This document shows positions 8,714-17,529 of a stretch of DNA of 64,000 bases, piece after piece. A program made the translations under genes and the position numbers. Numbering within the stretch: position 1 is the first letter of the stretch; the number at the start of each line of letters is the position of its first letter. The stretch is taken from NCBI RefSeq assembly GCF_002217755.1, contig NZ_BCFL01000020.1:1-64000 (forward strand), given 5' to 3'. The notes under the pieces are model-generated. The model made no database searches and was not told the DNA's origin. It saw only the letters and a program-made list of their open reading frames with translations. The stretch is from Streptomyces hyaluromycini. Lineage in GTDB: Bacteria > Actinomycetota > Actinomycetes > Streptomycetales > Streptomycetaceae.

Positions 8714-9529
8714 TCACGGCTTCAGCGCCACGGCTCCCAACTGGGGTACGACCGTGGGCTCTTCGCCGGGCTCCGGCCGCCACAGCGAGCAGGACACGAG
8801 CCCGGGCTCCAGGAGCGTGAGCCCGTCGAAGTACTGGGCGACCTCCTCGCTGCTGCGGGCGGTGACCGGCGGTTTGGCGTTGGCGTTCCAGAACTCCATC
8901 GCCTCAAGCTGGAGGTCGCCGCCGAGTTCGGGCTCCATGGTGGGATGGGTCAGTACGAGGAAGCTGCCGGGGGACAGCGCCTCCACGAGCCGACGCGCGA
9001 TGGCCCGCGCCTCGTCACCGTCAAGGACGAAGTTGAGGATGCCGAGCAGCATGAGTGCGGTGGGCTTGGTGAAGTCGAGTGTCCGTCCGGAGATGCGCAG
9101 AATGGTGTCCGGGTCGTGCACATCGGCGTCGATGTAGTCGGTGGCGCCTTCCGGGGCACTGGTCAGCAGGGCGCGGGCGTGCGCGAGCACGATGGGGTCA
9201 TTGTCGACGTACACGATCCGCGACTCGGGGGCGATCCGCTGGGCGATCTCGTGGGTGTTCTCCAAGGCCGGCAGGCCGGTGCCGATGTCGAGGAACTGAC
9301 GGATGCCGTGCTCCTCTGCCAGACAGCGCACGGCGCGGCCAAGGAACTCCCGGTCGGCGCGCGCGATGTCGCGGATGACGGGGATCATTCCGGCAACGTG
9401 ATCGCCTACCTGCTGGTCGACCTTGTAGTTGTCCTTGCCGCCCTGCCAGTAGTTCCACACGCGAGCGTTGTGCGCCGTCCCAGTGTCGAGTCGCTGGACT
9501 GCGGCGGTGGCGCTCTGGTTCTCGCTCAC
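8714..9529 (-). CDS. SAM-dependent methyltransferase, DUF574/Methyltransf_19 type
   Basis: A 271-aa protein of the large actinomycete family annotated as DUF574 methyltransferases. It begins near TAAVQRLDTGTAHNARVWNY, followed by WQGGKDNYKVDQQ, then the SAM-binding loop FLDIGTGLPALENTHE, YVDNDPIV and DVHDP, and later SPGSFLVLTHPT. Substrates of this family are mostly unknown. I chose GTG 9529, preceded by AGGAGAGGAAGAC, rather than an upstream ATG at 9574, because family members start close to this point. Monocistronic; the gene faces left toward the tRNA. Confidence 0.88.
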   Translation of the reverse strand: MSENQSATAAVQRLDTGTAHNARVWNYWQGGKDNYKVDQQVGDHVAGMIPVIRDIARADREFLGRAVRCLAEEHGIRQFLDIGTGLPALENTHEIAQRIAPESRIVYVDNDPIVLAHARALLTSAPEGATDYIDADVHDPDTILRISGRTLDFTKPTALMLLGILNFVLDGDEARAIARRLVEALSPGSFLVLTHPTMEPELGGDLQLEAMEFWNANAKPPVTARSSEEVAQYFDGLTLLEPGLVSCSLWRPEPGEEPTVVPQLGAVALKP

Positions 9530-9899
9530 GTCTTCCTCTCCTCGCACGCCCAAGGACCGCGTGAAATAGGGCACTTGCGGTCACGGCTGCGCTATGGCAC
9601 ATCGGTGGGCGTCATTCTGCCGTACACCGCCATCGTCGTGTCCCGGAACAGGTGGGCCGGAGGAGACTTGGGTCTACGGCGCTCTGCTTGCGGCTGTCGC
9701 CGCTTGGGTCGGTCTGCCCCTGCCGGATGATGAGATCCACCCGGCGTCCTCGTGATCCGCTCCCGGCCGGCCAGCTGATGCGGAACTCGGCTCACCCTGG
9801 GGAAGGTCGTGCACCCTTCCGGGGGGAGCGGGCCCGCGAGCCAGTAGTCAACGGCGGCCCGGGTACCGAAGGCTGAGCCGCCCGGCGGCGAGCCCTCGT
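9530..9899. other. no gene recognised
   Basis: This stretch upstream of the methyltransferase holds only short unconvincing frames. It should contain the methyltransferase promoter near its left end, but no clear promoter or repeat was found. The right end runs into the gpsA fragment. Confidence 0.45.
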
Positions 9900-10112
9900 G
9901 GAGTGGCCGGACTGGCCGGCCTAGGCGACCTCGTCGCCACCTGCGCCTCACCGCTCTCCCGCAACCGCGCCTTCGGCACCCGCCTCGGTACGGGATCGAC
10001 CGCCGAAGATGCGGCCGCTGCCACCCGGCAGACCACCGAAGGCGTCAAAAGCACAGCAGCGATCCTCGCCCTGGCCCACGCCCACGGTGTCGAGATGCCG
10101 ATCACCGGGGGG
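9900..10112 (+). pseudogene. gpsA: gpsA fragment (NAD(P)-dependent glycerol-3-phosphate dehydrogenase)
   Basis: The frame reads GVAGLAGLGDLVATC, SPLSRNRAFGTRLG, ATRQTTEGVKSTAAILALA and HGVEMPIT. These are consecutive landmarks of the C-terminal helical domain of GpsA (family pattern AGLGDLxxTCxSxxSRNxxxG ... EGxxxxxxxxxLA ... EMPI). The N-terminal Rossmann domain is missing and the match stops abruptly after EMPIT. It is therefore an internal fragment of about 70 residues, without function. The genuine gpsA should lie elsewhere in the genome. Confidence 0.75.
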
Positions 10113-10226
10113 CCTCGGAGTTGCCCGGCTTGGTGCTCCGGGCGGATGCGCGCTGGTCGGTCTCCAGTGTCGGACCCGTGTGCGAGCGTGTAGCGCGAAA
10201 GCATGTGACATGTTGAAGGGGGATCG

Positions 10227-11183
10227 GTGGCAGCAGTGAGTGACGGCTGGGCTGGGATGGGCTGGAACTGGACGGATGTCGACGACGTTCGCCGGCGTCT
10301 CAATGAAGGCGCCGATCCAGAAAGATGGAGCGGCGGTCGGCCGCTGCATCGCGCGGCCGTGTTCGGGTCCCCGCAGGTCGTCGCCGAGCTGGCCGACCGA
10401 GTTGTGGATGTGGACGCGCTGGAGAACGGGATGACGGCGCTGTGGGAGGCCGTTGTGTCCAGGAAGCCGGACAACGCACGGGCGCTCGCCGCCGCCGGGG
10501 CTGATCCCTGGCGGCTGTCGATCGGCGGCTGGTCACCGGGGCGGCTGAGCCTGGCTGGACCGACGCCGGATCTGTTCCCGGTACCGGAGGGGGTATGTCT
10601 GACCGGCACGGAGCGTGCGGCAGCGGAGGAGGCCAAACGGCTCACCACGGCACTGGGCACATTCCACTACGACGGTACGGGGCTGGCCTGCGTGGCCGGC
10701 ATCGACGCGGCCGAGGCGGTGCGCCGGCTGGAGGCGGCGCCGGTGGCGGACGGAATCATCGATGAGCTGCTGGAGGACCCGTACGAGTACGACATGGACG
10801 AGAGCTTGCAGATCATCGGCGTGACGTCCGTGCCGGGCGGCTGTGTCGTGACACAGCCCTGGGGATATGCGCCGCAGATGCCCGGCGTGCTGACCCGGTT
10901 GTCCGCCGGCACGGTCTGCTACGGCCTGTACGCCAATCCCAAGAGCGGCAACCAAGGCGGCATCGCCCGGCACGGAAGCATCGAGGGCTGGGACCTGCAC
11001 CCGGGCGGAGGACCGTACGAGAACGACACCTCCGAGGAAGCGCTGACTTCGTACCTCTACCAGTACAACGCCGTGGCCTACTCCTGCGCCGTTACAGGAC
11101 TGCGCCCGGCCGACCGGCGCGCCGTGGTCGGACCTCCCGATATGTGGGTTGAACTGCCCTGCCGCGACTACTGGAGTCACTGA
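10227..11183 (+). CDS. ankyrin-repeat-like protein
   Basis: A 318-aa cytoplasmic protein. Residues about 20-95 form two to three ankyrin-like units (VRRRLNEGADPERWSGG, RPLHRAAVFGSPQVVAELA, GMTALWEAVVSRKPDNARAL). The remainder (about 125-318) is a second, mixed alpha/beta region rich in Tyr and Trp with no family I recognise. GTG 10227 is preceded by AAGGGGGATCG; an alternative GTG lies at 10236. The gene is intact and isolated among pseudogenes. Ankyrin units suggest protein-protein interaction; the second domain could be an immunity-type or sensing domain, which is speculation. Confidence 0.75.
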   Translation: MAAVSDGWAGMGWNWTDVDDVRRRLNEGADPERWSGGRPLHRAAVFGSPQVVAELADRVVDVDALENGMTALWEAVVSRKPDNARALAAAGADPWRLSIGGWSPGRLSLAGPTPDLFPVPEGVCLTGTERAAAEEAKRLTTALGTFHYDGTGLACVAGIDAAEAVRRLEAAPVADGIIDELLEDPYEYDMDESLQIIGVTSVPGGCVVTQPWGYAPQMPGVLTRLSAGTVCYGLYANPKSGNQGGIARHGSIEGWDLHPGGGPYENDTSEEALTSYLYQYNAVAYSCAVTGLRPADRRAVVGPPDMWVELPCRDYWSH

Positions 11184-11435
11184 CTCACACAGACCATCGC
11201 CGCCGTGCTGACGCGCCTCAACCACGCGACGGCACGGACGCACCTGAGCGAGCACCGCGTCTCGCGAGCCGGGGGTGGAACGGTGCAGCTCGGGTTCCGG
11301 TGATACGGAGGATTCGTTTCACCGGTGAACTTCCCTCCGCCATGGGGGTGACATCGCTCCGCCACACCAGCGTGGGTGCGTAGCGGGCGCTACCTCTCTG
11401 GATCAGCAACTCCGCCGATCGAGAGAGGCCACCGC

Positions 11436-11735
11436 ATGCGCAGGATCAGCGCCAAGCTCGCCCGGGTGACCGCGACCGCGCAGCGGCGCGGTACCTGGGG
11501 GAATACTCACCGGATCCGGACGCCAACGCGGTGGCCGAGGATCCGGCCAAGGTGAGCCAGGAGCATATCGACCGGTCGCCGATGGAGAGGGTGCGGCAGC
11601 CGGAGCTGCCGCAGAAGCTGGTCCCGGTGATCCGTGACGAGGAGACCTCTAAGGTGTTGGGCACACCTGCAGGGGCGGGGAGTTCGCTCAGCTGCGGGAC
11701 GAGGCGATCATCCGGCTGTACTGCAATACGGGGGC
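11436..11735 (+). pseudogene. tyrosine recombinase (phage integrase) fragment
   Basis: Starting MRRISAKLARVTA in one frame, the match shifts near 11490 to YLGEYSPDPDANAVAEDPA, EHIDRSPMERVRQPELPQK and LVPVIRDEE. It then shifts again to EFAQLRDEAIIRLYCNTGAR. The last part is the characteristic start of the catalytic domain of tyrosine integrases (RDxAIIRLxxxTGxRxxE). The sequence breaks off just at the first catalytic Arg, and the remaining catalytic residues are absent. Two frameshifts plus truncation mean no activity. It is evidence of a former integrative element here. Confidence 0.65.
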
Positions 11736-11927
11736 GCGGCACACGAGGCGTTTCCCTATCTGGATCTGCGGAACAACATCCACGCGCAGCTGGTCCACCA
11801 GATCGACGAACAGCCGTCGAAGTGGGCACCCGTGTCGTTCGTCGACATCGTGTACCGCAAGCACCGGCCGGACAACCCGTTCCCCGGACTGGACGACCTG
11901 ATCGCCGCCCCGGTACGCCCGGACTGA
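11736..11927 (+). pseudogene. unidentified coding remnant fused behind the integrase fragment
   Basis: The frame ending at TGA 11927 reads HEAFPYLDLRNNIHAQLVHQ, DEQPSKWAPVSFVDIVYRKH and DNPFPGLDDLIAAP. The composition is clearly protein-like, but no start codon or family is recognisable. It is probably the 3' end of another gene joined to the integrase fragment by a deletion. Confidence 0.35.
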
Positions 11928-12053
11928 CGACATCTCGCGACGGCTGCGGTCGCGGATACCGTGGCCGTCTACCGGCGGGCAGCTGTGACGAAGAAGGCGC
12001 AGAGCCGGGCACCCCGTGCGCCTGGCTCCGCGCCTGTGTTCACCCGGCATCAC

Positions 12054-12335
12054 GTCCCGGGCCTTTGAGAGTTGGCATCCCGCTTCAAGGAGAGCCAGGG
12101 CGGTCGCAATGCGGGGACCGATGTCGTCGGAAGCAGCGCCGAGTTCTTCGGCGAAGGCTTGCACGGCTGCATCGAGGGTGGCGGTCATGCGGCAGGCGCG
12201 CAGTTCGCGGTTGGCCCCGAACACGCGGTGTTCGAACCTGTCTTGTTTGGAGCGGAAGTACAGGGGGACCGCGCGGGGTGCGGCCTCGGCCGTTGCCGCG
12301 ATGTCGGCGACCATGGAGGCGTGGCGGCCGCGTTC
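12054..12335 (-). pseudogene. TetR-family regulator remnant
   Basis: The stretch ERGRHASMVADIAATAEAAP followed by YFRSKQDRFEHRVFGANREL matches the recognition helix region of TetR regulators (usual pattern TxxDIAxxAxVxxxTxxxYFxSKxxL). It continues into helices about to the start of a ligand-binding domain. The first DNA-binding helix and the C terminus are missing. Confidence 0.6.
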
Positions 12336-12354
12336 GCTTCGCCCGCCGCCCGCA

Positions 12355-12521
12355 CCGAGGCGGAGGCCGACTTCCTCAAGGTGCGCCGTCTGGGCCTCGA
12401 TGCCTACCCGAGACTGCTGCTGCACACCGCCCACAGCACCGACCGCCTGGGCGGCCCAGTGGCCTCGGCCGACGCGCTCACCCACGCCCTGGACCAGCAC
12501 CTGACCACCACCGATGCCTGA
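12355..12521 (+). pseudogene. C-terminal remnant, probably of a second TetR regulator
   Basis: The plus frame ending at TGA 12521 reads EAEADFLKVRRLGLDAYPRL followed by ADALTHALDQHL. This looks like the last helices of a TetR ligand-binding domain. It sits 32 bp before the MBL remnant, reproducing a regulator plus hydrolase order seen in actinomycetes. No upstream part is present. Confidence 0.4.
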
Positions 12522-12553
12522 AGCCCCCCGCACTCTGTGAACGAAAGCACCCC

Positions 12554-12856
12554 ATGTCCGCCCTGACCCAGAACGTCCACGCCGCCGGTGACACCAGTCT
12601 GAACAAGTCGTCCGTCCTGATCGCGGGCGAGCGCGAAGCACTCCTGGTCGACGGCCAGTTCACGCTCGCCGAGCAGCACCGGGCCCTGGGAGAAATCATC
12701 GACAGCGGCAAGGAGCTGACCACCGTCGTGGTCACCGCCGGCGACTCGGATTACTGTCCGAAAGAAGCGCTGTTCGAGCGGTGTCCCGATCTGGGCCTGC
12801 TGGTGTTTCTGGACCCGGGCACCCGGGTCGCCATCGGCGTGATGGCCCGGGGTTGA
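12554..12856 (+). pseudogene. truncated MBL-fold hydrolase without the zinc motif
   Basis: ATG 12554 (MSALTQNVHAAGDT) opens a 100-aa frame resembling the start of MBL-fold hydrolases: NKSSVLIAGEREALLVDGQF then SGKELTTVVVTAGDSDYCPK. In the family the segment after VVVT carries the HxHxDH zinc ligands. Here the first histidine position is Ala and the others are not histidine. The sequence diverges after about residue 80 and stops, so most of the domain is absent. Certainly not an active metallo-hydrolase. Confidence 0.55.
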
Positions 12857-12858
12857 CC

Positions 12859-13620
12859 GTGTCCACGATTGCTTGTGTACCTGCGCGGCGGACTACTGGT
12901 ACCACCGCCTCGGTGGCGATGGCCGCGGAGTTCACCCTTACGGGCGGTGTCCTGTTCGTCGTGGTGACCACTGTCCGCTGGGTGACGGCATCACCACTCA
13001 GCCGGGCCCTGCCAAAACCGCATCTTCAGCTTGCGGTCGTGGCGGTGATCGTCGGCGCGGCGCTCGCGGGGGCGCTGTCCTCTCCATGGGGCCGTTATTC
13101 CGGCGGACATCTCAACCCGGCGGTGACCTTCGGTCTGTGGCTGACCGGCGCCTTCCCCGGCCGCCGGGCTCCGGGATCCTTCGCTGCACAGCTCACCGGT
13201 TCCGTGGCGGGAACCGGCCTGGCCCTCCTCGTGTGGGGCCCGGTCCTCGACGACCGGATGGCCTACGCCGCGGTTGAACCCGCTCCTTCCTGCTCGCCGG
13301 GCCTTGCTGTTCACCGTCGAAGCCGTGTCCACCGGCGCCGTCCTCACCGTCACCCTGCTGCTGATGTCCCGTCGCAGGTGGACACGCTGGATCCCGCTGG
13401 CCCGCCCCGCCGCCACCACTGTGGTCATGATCGCCCTCGGCACCCTCACTGGCGGGTCCGCCAATCCCGCCCGCCAGTTCGGCCCTGCTCTGTGGGCCCA
13501 CCGGCCGGGTGACTGGTCACACCTGTGGCTCTATCTGCCGGCGCCCCTTGCAGGCGCGGCCCTCACCGGCGGGGTCGCCCGGTACCAGGCATATCGCCTG
13601 TCCATCCCCCGAAGAGCGGT
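12859..13620 (+). pseudogene. aquaporin/MIP-family channel, frameshifted
   Basis: GTG 12859 opens a membrane protein with AAEFTLTGGVLFVVVTTVRW, a second helix QLAVVAVIVGAALAGAL and the first channel signature HLNPAVTFG. Near 13270 the frame must change for the match to continue (PARRALLFTVEAVSTGAV, then the second signature SANPARQFGPALW). Both NPA half-helices are therefore present but in different frames. After about 13610 the sequence becomes arginine-rich and overlaps the AraC remnant. A single indel would explain the break. Confidence 0.7.
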
Positions 13621-13950
13621 GGCGGACGGTCGCGCGCAAGGCGATCGGAGACTGGCCGATGCGCTGATGGAAGAACGTGCTGAAGTTGGTCGCGCTGGTG
13701 AAGCCGAACTGCGCCGCGATACGGGAGGCCGGCAGGTCGCCGTGCGCCAGGAGGGTCTGGCTTCCAGGACGACCCGCCGGTCGATGATTTTTCCGCCCCG
13801 GCCCTCGAGAGGGCATGGGATGAGCAACCCATGGCCGGGGCGTCGTCCTCCAGGCAGCAGGCGCGGGTGAAGTCATAGACGACGCTCTCTGAAAAGGGCT
13901 CTCATCACTACCGGGTCGAGCAGCGCCGCGGCGGTGTCGGGCGCTGTGAT
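13605..13950 (-). pseudogene. AraC-family regulator remnant
   Basis: The C-terminal AraC DNA-binding signature is readable as TLLAHGDLPASRIAAQFGFT followed by NFSTFFHQRIGQSPIALR. Upstream pieces in other frames (KIIDRRVVLEAR, then APDTAAALLDPVVMRALF) fit the preceding part of the protein. At least two frame changes are needed. It overlaps the damaged end of the aquaporin remnant head to head, so both genes probably broke at the same junction. Confidence 0.55.
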
Positions 13951-14311
13951 CGGATGCTTCGGACCGGAGTGTCGGCAGTCGTCGGTGTGGATGCGGGCTG
14001 GCTCGGGCCCGGTTGCCGTGGGCTGCCGCTCCACGACAAAGCCGGTCGCCTTCCGCCCGCGCCGACCCGCAGCGAAGGCAAGGCAGGACTGCCGAGTCTG
14101 CTGGCGTCTGGGCAGGCTGAGCCGCTGCGGGGTCTTCGGCGTAAGCGAGTGCCCTGGAGACGGCATCGCGCTGCTGCAAGGCTCTCTTTGAGAAACGACA
14201 CCGATGAATGCGATGTGCGTGAGCTGTTGGACTCGGAAATCGAGCCAGGGCACAGTAGGCACGTTCGCCCCCCGAACGGTATGAAACCTACTGTCACCTG
14301 CGGAGACCCCC
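13951..14311. other. no gene recognised; upstream region of the aldo/keto reductase
   Basis: Only unconvincing overlapping frames are present. The final 40 bases before ATG 14312 include TGCGGAGACCCCC, a reasonable ribosome binding site for the reductase gene. Confidence 0.45.
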
Positions 14312-15355
14312 ATGAACCACGTCGCGGACCCCGAGCGGTACTACGGCACGATGCGCTACCGGCGCACCGGGCGCTCGGGCCTCGACCTGCCCGTCCTGTC
14401 CCTGGGCTACTGGCACAACTTCGGTGACGACCGGTCGTTCGAGAGCCAGCGGGACATCGCGCTGCGCGCCTTCGATCTCGGAATCACCCACCACGACCTG
14501 GCCAACAACTACGGCCCGCCCTACGGCTCCGCGGAGATCAACTTCGGGCGGCTGCTGAAGCAGGACCTCGCGCCGTACCGGGACGAGCTGGTCGTCTCCA
14601 CGAAGGCCGGCTGGGACATGTGGCCCGGCCCCTACGGCCAGGGCGGTGGCTCCCGCAAGTACCTACTCGCCTCCCTCGACCAGTCCCTGCGGCGCACGGG
14701 CCTCGACTACGTCGACATCTTCTACTCCCACCGCCTCGACGCCGGCACGCCCCTGGAGGAGACGATGGGCGCGCTGGACACCGCCGTCCGCCAGGGCAAG
14801 GCTCTGTATGTCGGAATCTCCTCCTACGACGCCGAGCGCACCCGGCAGGCCGCCGCGATCCTGCGGGAACTGGGCACGCCCCTGCTCATCCACCAGCCGT
14901 CGTACAGCATGGTGAACCGCTGGATCGAGACCGACGGGCTGCTTGACGCGGCGCAGGAGGAGGGTTTCGGCGTCATCGGGTTCACGGCGCTCGCGCAGGG
15001 CCTGCTCACCGGGCGCTATCTCGACGGCATCCCGGAGGACTCGCGGGCCGCGGCCGGCACGTCGTTCGACGCGGACTGGCTGTCGGACGACATGGTGAAC
15101 AGGCTCCGCGCGCTCAACACCATCGCCCAGCGCCGTGGGCAGACCCTCGCGCAGATGGCGCTCGCCTGGGCACTGCGTGACCGACGGGTCACCTCGCTGG
15201 TCATCGGCGCGTCGCGTACCGAACAGCTCGAGCAGAACGTCGCCGCGCTGGAGAACCTGGAGTTCACCGCGGAGGAGCTGGCCGAAATCGATACGTACGC
15301 TGTCGACAGCGGCGTCGACCTGTGGCACGACGCCCGGACCGGAAAGATGGACTGA
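14312..15355 (+). CDS. aldo/keto reductase (YghZ/Gpr-like)
   Basis: A 347-aa NADPH-dependent carbonyl reductase with a TIM-barrel fold. The catalytic tetrad is visible as Asp62, Tyr67 (HHDLANNYGPPYGSAE), Lys98 (VVSTKAGWDMW) and His140 (IFYSHRLD). The cofactor phosphate region near the C terminus reads VIGASRTEQLEQN. The N terminus (MRYRRTGRSGLDLPVLSLG) and the length match E. coli YghZ/L-glyceraldehyde-3-phosphate reductase, which acts on small aldehydes and methylglyoxal. The physiological substrate here is unknown. The gene is intact and apparently monocistronic. Confidence 0.9.
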   Translation: MNHVADPERYYGTMRYRRTGRSGLDLPVLSLGYWHNFGDDRSFESQRDIALRAFDLGITHHDLANNYGPPYGSAEINFGRLLKQDLAPYRDELVVSTKAGWDMWPGPYGQGGGSRKYLLASLDQSLRRTGLDYVDIFYSHRLDAGTPLEETMGALDTAVRQGKALYVGISSYDAERTRQAAAILRELGTPLLIHQPSYSMVNRWIETDGLLDAAQEEGFGVIGFTALAQGLLTGRYLDGIPEDSRAAAGTSFDADWLSDDMVNRLRALNTIAQRRGQTLAQMALAWALRDRRVTSLVIGASRTEQLEQNVAALENLEFTAEELAEIDTYAVDSGVDLWHDARTGKMD

Positions 15356-15498
15356 GGCCGTACTTGTGTCGGCCGGCGCGGCCTTGGGTCCGGCTGCCGG
15401 CAGCCGGCCGCCGGAGCCAGCGCGCTTTCCAGGAGGGCAGGGGAGGTGGGGCTGCTCCGGTCTTTCCGGTGGCGGTGCCGGGCCTCGCCGGCGCGCGG

Positions 15499-16551
15499 TC
15501 AGGCGAAGGCGAGCGAGCGGAACGTGTTGCGGACGGGGACGAGGGATCCGTAGTCCCTCGTGTAGTAGCGCGTGTTGGTGAGCAGGAGCGCCCAGCGGCC
15601 CTGTTTGGGGGACAGCCATGCGCCTGCTGCGCCGGAGGCGTAGTGCTCCCAGATGTCGTCGGTCCCGGGGACCGTTCCCGGGGCCGGGCGCCAGAACAGT
15701 CCGCCGGCGGGGGCGAGTTCGCCGGTCTGGGGCCGCAGCGACTCCTTGGTCCAGGCGGTGCCGAAGCCCGGTCGGCTGCCGTCGCGTCCCGGCTGGAGCA
15801 GGTGGCGGAGGAAGGCCGCGAGGTCGGGGAGGACGGAGAACACACCCGAGGTGCCGCGGACTTCGCCGAGCAGGCGCGCCGGAAGTCCGTGGGCGGTGCC
15901 CCTCAGGCGAGCCCCGGTGATGTCGTCGAGTTCGGTCGGCGCGCACCGGGCGGTCGCTTCGCCGGGCAAGGGGCCGTAGCGGGTGCGTGTCATGCCCAGG
16001 GGCTGCCACACTCCGGTGGCCGCGAGGACGTCGAGGCTCTGGCCTGAGAGTTCCTCGGCGAGGTAGCCGAGGACGAGGGCGGCGCGGTCGGAGTACTCCA
16101 CGGCCGCACCGGGCGGGCGGCGCAGGGCCTCGTGGAGGACGCCTTCGCGCATGTCCTGGGGGTCGGTGCCGTACCGGTTCAACAGGTCGGTCCCGAGCGG
16201 GACGCCCGCCGTATGGGTGAGCAGATGGCGTGTGCTGACCCGGCCAAGCGGGTGGTCGCGCACCTCGGACCAGAAGTCACCCAGCTGGGCGTCGAGGTGC
16301 AGCTCGCCGGCTTCGACCAGGGATCCGATGGACGACCACACCGCGAGGATCTCCGTGAGGCCTTCGACGTCGAAGACCGTGTCGTGCCGCATCGGTTCGT
16401 CGGGCTGGTCGGGATCCAGGACCCCCTGGGTGCCGAAGGCCATGTTTCCGGAGCGGTCGCCGACGGCCCAGACGGCGCCCGGGTAGACCTTGTCGCGGGC
16501 ACCTTCGCCGACGCAATCACGGATGCGGTCGATGTCGAGGTCGAGGGCCAT
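15499..16551 (-). CDS. serine beta-lactamase-fold protein with altered catalytic motifs
   Basis: A 350-aa protein of the class C beta-lactamase/esterase (serine hydrolase) family. The scaffold is clear (YPGAVWAVGDRSG; RHLLTHTAGVPLG; PPGAAVEYSDRAALVLGYL). The nucleophile motif SxxK is read as G64-L-T-E67 inside FDVEGLTEILAV, so both Ser and Lys are replaced. The YxN motif is Y-S-D. It is intact with no frameshift, yet should not have the usual hydrolase chemistry. It may be a binding protein or a gene drifting after loss of activity. ATG 16551 was chosen because the domain begins right there; upstream sequence is non-coding. Confidence 0.8.
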   Translation of the reverse strand: MALDLDIDRIRDCVGEGARDKVYPGAVWAVGDRSGNMAFGTQGVLDPDQPDEPMRHDTVFDVEGLTEILAVWSSIGSLVEAGELHLDAQLGDFWSEVRDHPLGRVSTRHLLTHTAGVPLGTDLLNRYGTDPQDMREGVLHEALRRPPGAAVEYSDRAALVLGYLAEELSGQSLDVLAATGVWQPLGMTRTRYGPLPGEATARCAPTELDDITGARLRGTAHGLPARLLGEVRGTSGVFSVLPDLAAFLRHLLQPGRDGSRPGFGTAWTKESLRPQTGELAPAGGLFWRPAPGTVPGTDDIWEHYASGAAGAWLSPKQGRWALLLTNTRYYTRDYGSLVPVRNTFRSLAFA

Positions 16552-16672
16552 GGTCTCCCGATCTGTCCTGGGCCGTGCGGTCTCCCGTAGCTCAGCGTAG
16601 TGAGGCGGGCTGGGAGGTCCTGGCTGCGCCACGGCGAGCCGGCCGCACTGTGCGCCGAGGTTGCGCGCCTGC

Positions 16673-16760
16673 CGCCGGCCGGCGAACGGGCACCGCCCGC
16701 CGGCCGGCGAACGGGCACCGCCCACCGGTCGGCGAGCGGGCACCGCCCGCCGACCGGCTG
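16673..16760. repeat. 25-bp tandem repeat, three copies plus a partial fourth
   Basis: Units at 16673-16697, 16698-16722 and 16723-16747 share the core GGCGAACGGGCACCGCC; the second is identical to the first apart from flanks and the third has a few substitutions. A truncated unit follows. The repeat lies in the 309-bp gap between the divergent beta-lactamase-fold gene and the response regulator, with no protein-coding signal. It could be a binding-site array or a simple slippage product. Confidence 0.75.
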
Positions 16761-16860
16761 AGGCCGCGCCGCCAACCGGCGGGTTCTGCGTGCCGGCCGC
16801 CCGGGGGCCTGCTCCCGCAGGGGTAGGCATCGAGCCGGGCATGCGACGAGCGGAGCGCAC

Positions 16861-17529
16861 ATGATCCGGGTACTGGTGGTCGACGACGAAGCTTTGATCC
16901 GTACGGGTTTCACACACATCCTCGAAGCGGCGGACGACATCGAAGTCGTCGCGGCGGTACCCGGCGGCCAGGCCGTGCAGACGGTACGGGAACTGTGCCC
17001 CGACGTCGTCCTGCTCGACATTCGGATGCCGGACGTGGACGGGCTGACGGTCCTGGCCGAAGTCCGCCGCATGCCGAAGCCCCCGGTGGTCGCCATGCTC
17101 ACCACGTTCGACACCGACGAGTACGTGACGACCGCCCTGCGTTCGGGCGCCGCGGGATTCCTGCTCAAGGACACCGATCCCGAGCAGCTTCCCTACCTGG
17201 TGCGTACCCTGGCCGAGGAAGGGACCGTACTGTCGTCCAAGGTCACCCGACTGGTGGTGGGCGGCTACCTCGACAACAACGTCCGCGAGCCCGCCGCCGT
17301 CCGTCTGACCGCTCGCCTCACCGAGCGCGAGCGGGCCGTGCTCGTCCTCATGGCCGAAGGACTCGCCAACAACGAGATCGGCGAACGGCTGCACCTGAGC
17401 ACCGGCACCATCAAGGGGCATGTCACCAACGTGCTCGGCAAACTGCAGGTGAGCAGCCGTGTCCAGGCGGCTCTGATCGCCGAGCGCGCGGGCCTGCTCA
17501 CCCACGCGCAGGACGAGGGCGTCCGATGA
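16861..17529 (+). CDS. NarL/LuxR-type response regulator
   Basis: A 222-aa two-component regulator. The receiver domain (1-120) has the acidic pair D8/D9, phospho-acceptor Asp53 in VVLLDIRMP, the Thr at TTFD and Lys103 in FLLKD. The C-terminal LuxR-type helix-turn-helix (about 150-210) reads LTERERAVLVLMAEGLANNE and STGTIKGHVTNVLGKL. It overlaps the following kinase gene by 4 bp (ATGA), so both are co-translated. It should be phosphorylated by that kinase; targets are unknown. Confidence 0.93.
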   Translation: MIRVLVVDDEALIRTGFTHILEAADDIEVVAAVPGGQAVQTVRELCPDVVLLDIRMPDVDGLTVLAEVRRMPKPPVVAMLTTFDTDEYVTTALRSGAAGFLLKDTDPEQLPYLVRTLAEEGTVLSSKVTRLVVGGYLDNNVREPAAVRLTARLTERERAVLVLMAEGLANNEIGERLHLSTGTIKGHVTNVLGKLQVSSRVQAALIAERAGLLTHAQDEGVR

